This document shows, in pieces, positions 59,662 to 64,000 of a stretch of 64,000 nucleotides of DNA; positions within the stretch are counted from its first letter, which is position 1; the number at the start of each line of letters is the position of its first letter. Origin of the DNA: DAOUBP01 sp034432655 (GTDB taxonomy: Bacteria; Chloroflexota; Anaerolineae; CG2-30-64-16); the NCBI GenBank assembly GCA_034432655.1, contig DAOUBP010000086.1:1-64000 (forward strand). The letters run 5' to 3'. A program made the translations under genes and the position numbers. The notes under the pieces are model-generated. The model had not been told where the DNA came from. It worked only from the letters and a program-made list of their open reading frames with translations, and searched no databases.

Positions 59662-61716
59662 CTAATCCGCCAGTTGTCGGACCGCCTCGCGCCCCGGTCG
59701 GAACTGCGTCTCGTACAGGCTGGCATACAGCCCTCCGCGCGCCAGCAGCTCGGCGTGCGTGCCCTGTTCCACCAGTCGGCCCTGGTCGAGCACCAGGATG
59801 ACATCGGCTGCCAGGATGGTGCTCAGGCGATGGGCGATCACCAGGCTTGTCCGGCCTCGCATGATGCGTTCCAGCGCCTGCTGGATCAACAATTCGGACT
59901 GACTATCCAGCGACGAAGTGGCCTCATCCAGCACCAGGATGCGCGGGTCCTTCAGGATGACGCGGGCGATCGCTACCCGTTGCTTCTCGCCGCCGGAGAG
60001 CCGATAGCCGCGGTTGCCCACAATGGTGTCGTAGCCGTCGGGCAGGCCGGCGATGAAATCGTGGATGTTGGCAGCCCGACACGCCTCGATCATCTCCCGC
60101 TCGGTGGCAGCCGGCCGCGCGTAAAGCAGGTTAGCGCGGATGGTGTCGTTGAATAGATAGGTCTCCTGCGTCACCATGCCGATCTGCGCGGACAGGGTAT
60201 CCAGCGTGAGGTCGCGCAGGTCGTATCCGTCAATGGTTATTGTTCCTTCGGTGGGATCGTACAGTCGCGGCAGCAGGTAGGTGATGGTGGTCTTGCCTGC
60301 GCCGCTGGGCCCCACCAGCGCCGCCAGCTGGCCGGGTCGTACCTCGAAGCTGACATCCCGCAGCGCCCAACGCTGGACAGCGGATTGTGAACTAATGGGC
60401 CTCTCCTCTGCGGCGAGCTCGCTTTCCGCCCAGCGGTCTCTGCCTCCTGCCCTCTGACTTCTGGCTCCGGTTTCCGAGTCCCGGACCGTCGCCTTTTGCA
60501 ACCTGCCGCCTTCTTGCGACAGCGGGGGGATGTACGCGGGCCCATGCCTGCCGAAACGCGGCACCTCGGCCAGGCCCAAGACGGCGCCCGGCGCGTTTTC
60601 ATCCGGTTCGTATTTGAATGAGACCCGGTTGAACCGGACAAAGCCCTGGACAGACGGCAACTGCACTGCGTCAGGCCGCTCCTGGATCTCCACCGGCAGG
60701 TCCAACACCTCAAAGACGCGCTCAAAACTGACCAGCGAGGTCGCCAGGTCCATGCGGGCGTTGGTCAACGCGGACAGTGGCCCGTAAAGCATCCCCAGGT
60801 AGGACGTGAATGCGACAATGGTGCCGATGGTGAAACCGGCCTCCCTTAGCACCAGCAGTCCGCCGAACCAGAACACCACCACTGTGCCCACAGCGCTGAT
60901 GAGGCTTACCGTCAGGAAGAACCAGCGCATCATGAACGCCTGGCGGACGCCGGCCCGCGCCACCCGTTCGGCGCGTACCCGAAAACGGTCCACTTCACTG
61001 GCGGCGCGACCGAAGAGTTTGACCAGCAAAGCGCCGCTCACGTTCAGCGTCTCGTCCATCATAGCATTCATTTCGGCGTTCAGCGTCATCTGCTCGCGCA
61101 CCACCGCGCGCAGACGTCGGCCCAGCAACCGCGCCGGGATCAGGAACAGCGGGAGCACTGCGATCGCCAGCAGCGTCAGACGCCACTCCAACCGCAACAT
61201 GATGGCCAATGCGCTGAGCAAAGTGATGGTGTTGGTAAAGAGGTCTACAATCGTGCCGCTGACCGCGCGTTGCGCGCCGATCACGTCGTTGTTGAGCCGC
61301 GAGATCAGCTCCCCGGTCTTGGTCTTGGTGAAAAAACGCAACGACATCCGATGCAAGTGCGCGAACAATGCAGTGCGCAGATCGCGGATGACCCCTTCGC
61401 CGACTGAAGCGCCCAGGTAGCGCTGGGCCACCCCCAACAGGCCGTTGATCAGCGGGACGGCCAACATCCCCAACGCCAGCAAGCTCAGCCGCCGGAAATC
61501 GCGTTGCGGCAGGGCATGATCAATCAAATCGCGTACCAACAAAGGGGGCACCAGGCCGATCAGCGTGATCACCAGGATCAAGGCCAGCATCAGGATGATC
61601 TGGCCGAGATATGGCCGGCCATAGGCCAGAGTGCGGCGGATCAGCGCCCAGCTGATCCGCGGCCGATCTTGCCGCTCATCGTAACGCAGAAACGACCACC
61701 AGCCGCCATCGTGCAT
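59662..61716 (-). CDS. ABC transporter with fused permease and ATPase, carrying an insertion in the ATPase domain
   Basis: The 684-residue half-transporter has a six-helix exporter membrane domain (about 35-335) and a nucleotide-binding domain with Walker A GPSGAGKTT, signature RLSGGEKQRVAIAR, Walker B ILVLDEATSSLD and H-loop IAHRLST. Between RFNRVSFKYEP and WALRDVSFEVRPGQL, about 70 residues are inserted (about 375-447). The second part (QKATVRDSETGARSQRAGGR and on) reads as spacer-type DNA. The insertion falls just after the A-loop Tyr, where a loop may tolerate it. Homodimeric export of a lipid or drug is likely. Confidence 0.92.
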   Translation of the reverse strand: MHDGGWWSFLRYDERQDRPRISWALIRRTLAYGRPYLGQIILMLALILVITLIGLVPPLLVRDLIDHALPQRDFRRLSLLALGMLAVPLINGLLGVAQRYLGASVGEGVIRDLRTALFAHLHRMSLRFFTKTKTGELISRLNNDVIGAQRAVSGTIVDLFTNTITLLSALAIMLRLEWRLTLLAIAVLPLFLIPARLLGRRLRAVVREQMTLNAEMNAMMDETLNVSGALLVKLFGRAASEVDRFRVRAERVARAGVRQAFMMRWFFLTVSLISAVGTVVVFWFGGLLVLREAGFTIGTIVAFTSYLGMLYGPLSALTNARMDLATSLVSFERVFEVLDLPVEIQERPDAVQLPSVQGFVRFNRVSFKYEPDENAPGAVLGLAEVPRFGRHGPAYIPPLSQEGGRLQKATVRDSETGARSQRAGGRDRWAESELAAEERPISSQSAVQRWALRDVSFEVRPGQLAALVGPSGAGKTTITYLLPRLYDPTEGTITIDGYDLRDLTLDTLSAQIGMVTQETYLFNDTIRANLLYARPAATEREMIEACRAANIHDFIAGLPDGYDTIVGNRGYRLSGGEKQRVAIARVILKDPRILVLDEATSSLDSQSELLIQQALERIMRGRTSLVIAHRLSTILAADVILVLDQGRLVEQGTHAELLARGGLYASLYETQFRPGREAVRQLAD
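60395..60510 (-). repeat. Spacer-like repeat DNA inside the ABC exporter gene
   Basis: Sequences such as ctgccctctgacttctggct and ggtttccgagtcccgg resemble word repeats of intergenic spacers but remain in frame within the exporter gene. Confidence 0.55.
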
Positions 61717-62036
61717 GCGAACAACCTTCCTTAGTGCTGATTAGGGAACGCAGATAGAACACGCACAATCGGAGCGCGGCCTCCTCAGATGCCGCCTGTT
61801 CGTATCTGAGGATGCGAACTCCGCTATGTGTGATGTCTATCTGTTGTCTCCATGAGATGTGACAGGCAACGGGGCCATGATACTCCTGCAGCGCTGGAAC
61901 GTCAACCGCAAAGCGCATCTATATGATGAAGGTTCTTGTCAAAGCTTCGGCTTTGCAGTATGATTAGCACGCATCCGCTGCGAGGTCAGCGCGGTGCTTC
62001 ACCGATACTCCACACCACATCGAAGGAGACGTGGCA
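61717..62036. other. Divergent intergenic region
   Basis: The 320-base gap between the ABC exporter and aminotransferase genes holds an 8-bp hairpin, cctcagat/atctgagg (61783-61811), and the promoter at 61936-61964. I see no gene in it. Confidence 0.6.
61936..61964 (+). promoter_or_regulatory. Sigma70-like promoter of the aminotransferase-serA pair
   Basis: TTGTCA (61936-61941), a 17-base spacer and TATGAT (61959-61964) lie about 70 bases before the start codon. Confidence 0.65.
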
Positions 62037-63104
62037 ATGCACAAGAAGTTGTTCATCCCCGGCCCGACCGAAGTGCGGGAAGAGATCCTGCAGGCCATGG
62101 CCACCCCGATGATCGGACATCGTACGACCGCGTATGCCGATCTGCATAAGTCGGTTGAGGAAAAGGTCGCCAGGCTTTTGGGCCACCAGGGCCGAGTCTT
62201 CCTTTTCACGTCCTCGTCCACGGGCGTCATGGAGGGCGCGGTGCGCAACTGCGTGGCGAAAAAGGTCCTGCACACCCTCAACGGCGAATTTTCACGGCGT
62301 TGGTTCGAGATCTCCAAGGCCAACGGCTTGCCGGCCGACACCATTGAGGTGGAACCCGGCAAAGCCATCACCCCGGATATCGTAGACGCCAAGCTGGCCG
62401 AGGGCGGTTTCGACACCCTCTGTTTGACGTACAACGAGACCTCTACCGGCATCCTCAGCCCGGTGCCCGAAGTCGCAAAACTGGTGCGGGAGAAGTATCC
62501 CGACGTCCTGATCCTGGTGGATGCGGTGAGCTGCATGGCCGGCGTCCCCATCAATTTCGATGAATGGGGGCTGGACGTCTGCCTGGCCGGCGTGCAGAAG
62601 TGCTTTGCGTTGCCGCCTGGCCTGACAGTCTGTGCGGTCAGCCAACGCGCGTTGGACCGTGCCAAGACGGTGCCCAACCGCGGTTACTACTTCGATTTCC
62701 TTGAAAACGAAAAACATGCGTTGAAATACAACACGCCAGCCACGCCGGCCATCAGCTTCTTGTATGCGCTGGATAAGCAGATGGACGACATGTTTGCCGA
62801 GGGGTTGGAGAATCGCTATGCCCGTCACCTGGCCATGGCCGAGCATTGCCGGGCCTGGGGCCGTAAGCACTTTGCCCTTTACGGCGACGAGCGTTATCTC
62901 TCGCCCACCGTCACCCACATTACCAACACCACCGGCTTCGATTTCAAGATGCTGAACAAGGAGTTGGGGCAGCGCGGCGCGCAGATCTCGGACGGCTATG
63001 GGCCGTTCAAGGGCAAGACGTTCCGCATCGGCCATATGGGCGATCTGACGTTGGCTGATGTCCAGTGGCTGACGGCGCAGATTGATGATATTCTTGGGCT
63101 GTGA
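62037..63104 (+). CDS. Alanine/serine--glyoxylate (pyruvate) aminotransferase family
   Basis: This class V PLP aminotransferase of 355 residues has FIPGPTEVREEIL, MIGHRTTAYADLH, TSSSTGVMEGAVRN, and LILVDAVSCMAG with the PLP-binding Asp. The Schiff-base Lys is in AGVQKCFALPPGL. Family members make serine or glycine from hydroxypyruvate or glyoxylate. ATG 62037 lies 8 bases after AAGGAG; GTG 62031 is too close to it. The serA gene follows 15 bases later, a pairing that forms a phosphoserine or hydroxypyruvate route to serine. Confidence 0.92.
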   Translation: MHKKLFIPGPTEVREEILQAMATPMIGHRTTAYADLHKSVEEKVARLLGHQGRVFLFTSSSTGVMEGAVRNCVAKKVLHTLNGEFSRRWFEISKANGLPADTIEVEPGKAITPDIVDAKLAEGGFDTLCLTYNETSTGILSPVPEVAKLVREKYPDVLILVDAVSCMAGVPINFDEWGLDVCLAGVQKCFALPPGLTVCAVSQRALDRAKTVPNRGYYFDFLENEKHALKYNTPATPAISFLYALDKQMDDMFAEGLENRYARHLAMAEHCRAWGRKHFALYGDERYLSPTVTHITNTTGFDFKMLNKELGQRGAQISDGYGPFKGKTFRIGHMGDLTLADVQWLTAQIDDILGL

Positions 63105-63119
63105 CAAGGAGTCCCACTG

Positions 63120-64000
63120 ATGAAAGTACTGGTATGTGATTCCATCTCGCCGCGCGCTATCGAACGGATGCGCAAGGCCTGTATCGAAGTGGATGTCAAC
63201 GACAAGATCACGCCGGAAGAGCTGTTGCAAGTTGTGGGCGAATATGACGCGATCGTCGTCCGCAGCCGCACCAAGGTGCGCAAACAGGTCATTGATGCGG
63301 CCAAGAATCTGAAGGTGATCGTGCGCGGCGGCGTCGGTGTGGATAACATTGACGTGAACTACGCGCAGGCCAAAGGCATCAAGGTGATGAACACGCCTGG
63401 TGCCAGCACGCATTCGGTGGCCGAACTGACCATCGCCTATCTGTTTGCACTGGCGCGACCTATCGTTCAGGCCACGATCTCGATGCGCGAGGGCTTGTGG
63501 GAGAAATCGAAATTCGATGGCATTGAGCTGCAGGGCAAGGTGTTGGGCATCATCGGCATGGGGCGCATCGGCACAGCGGTGGCCCAGCGCGCCGCCGCCC
63601 TGGGCATGTTGGTGTTGGGCTATGACAGCCGCACTATCGGCCCGGCGCCTTTTATGCAGATGGTCAGCTTCGACGAGTTGATCGCCAAGTCCGACTTCAT
63701 CAGCCTTCATGTCCCGCTGACCGAATCGTCGCACCACATGATCAACGCCGAGGTCATTGCCAGGATGAAGGACGGCGTGCGGATCGTGGATTGCGCGCGC
63801 GGCGGCGTGCTGGACGAAGACGCGCTGTACGACGCGATTGTGGCCGGCAAGGTGGCCGGCGCGGCGCTGGATGTGTTCGAGAACGAACCGCTCACCGACC
63901 GCAAGCTCTTCGAGCTGCCTCAGGTGATCGGCTCGCCGCACATCGGCGCCAACACCAAGGAAGCCACGGCGCGCATCGGCGACGAGGTGGCAGATCTGCT
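63120..64000 (+). CDS. serA: D-3-phosphoglycerate dehydrogenase (3' end outside the window)
   Basis: SerA oxidises 3-phosphoglycerate in the first step of serine synthesis. About 293 residues are visible. They include MKVLVCDSISPRAIERM, VVRSRTKVRKQVIDAA, RGGVGVDNIDV and ASTHSVAELTIAYLFALAR. The NAD motif follows as GIIGMGRIGTAVAQRA, then VDCARGGVLDEDALYDAI (Arg), NEP and GSPHIGANTKEA (His). An AAGGAGT site precedes ATG 63120. Whether the C-terminal ACT/ASB domains exist cannot be seen. Confidence 0.94.
   Translation, partial: MKVLVCDSISPRAIERMRKACIEVDVNDKITPEELLQVVGEYDAIVVRSRTKVRKQVIDAAKNLKVIVRGGVGVDNIDVNYAQAKGIKVMNTPGASTHSVAELTIAYLFALARPIVQATISMREGLWEKSKFDGIELQGKVLGIIGMGRIGTAVAQRAAALGMLVLGYDSRTIGPAPFMQMVSFDELIAKSDFISLHVPLTESSHHMINAEVIARMKDGVRIVDCARGGVLDEDALYDAIVAGKVAGAALDVFENEPLTDRKLFELPQVIGSPHIGANTKEATARIGDEVADL

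Overview
The window is about 62% GC and holds roughly 58 protein genes, two tRNA genes, one insertion-sequence transposase and an unusual load of short palindromic repeats. The gene set suggests a bacterium of the phylum Chloroflexota (Anaerolineae-like): a lipoprotein cytochrome cd1 nitrite reductase, a tungsten-type aldehyde:ferredoxin oxidoreductase, a glutaredoxin-like protein disulfide oxidoreductase, a rod-shape operon, GlnRS with its tRNA-Gln, and tandem 'word' repeats between genes. This placement is inferred from gene content, not from a phylogenetic marker.

Layout. 0-0.34 kb: palindromic repeat block. 0.34-7.6 kb: a GT39 glycosyltransferase, then a minus-strand housekeeping cluster (rplS, rnhB, yraN, miaA) and a second minus-strand run of a secreted glycosidase, an amino-acid-binding protein and trmD. 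7.65-11.2 kb: two small membrane proteins, a nitrilase-fold protein without its catalytic residues, two microcompartment vertex (EutN/CcmL) proteins, a class II aldolase and tRNA-Glu. 11.4-13.5 kb: nirS with an extra cytochrome c domain. 13.7-19.9 kb: PfkB kinase, mannitol-dehydrogenase-like oxidoreductase, glycyl radical enzyme and its activase. 20.0-21.3 kb: IS982-family transposase and direct repeats. 21.3-24.6 kb: six-hairpin glycosidase, aldo/keto reductase, nitroreductase. 24.7-28.5 kb: a tungsten/molybdenum module with a protoglobin-MoaD fusion, AOR, a ModE-like regulator and a ModE-type palindrome. 28.7-36.4 kb: cyclopropane fatty acid synthase, a PAS histidine kinase with a REC-HAD-ATPase fusion, a YkoP-like protein and a GT21/HpnI-like glycosyltransferase around a large inverted repeat array. 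36.6-43 kb: repeat block, Liv-type binding lipoprotein, PIG-L deacetylase, nucleoside hydrolase, FBP aldolase, zinc ribbon, protein disulfide oxidoreductase. 43.3-49 kb: mreB-mreC-mreD-pbp2-rodA. 49-64 kb: lipoprotein, gltX, C39-like peptidase, tRNA-Gln, an ABC-2 exporter, a nucleotidyltransferase pair, an MFS transporter, bacterioferritin, glnS, an ABC exporter, an aminotransferase and a partial serA.

Most interesting points. (1) The AOR locus looks self-contained: regulator, ModE-like operator, enzyme, and a globin fused to a MoaD domain that lacks its terminal Gly-Gly. (2) Polyol dehydrogenase, sugar kinase, class II aldolase, two shell-vertex proteins and a glycyl radical enzyme could form one microcompartment-linked sugar or polyol pathway, but no shell hexamer or trimer is present. 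(3) A receiver domain, a HAD phosphatase, a HerA-like ATPase and a DUF5752-like tail are fused in one protein next to a histidine kinase. (4) Repeat DNA has been absorbed in frame into at least five proteins (GT39, MiaA, ABC exporter, GlnRS, histidine kinase).
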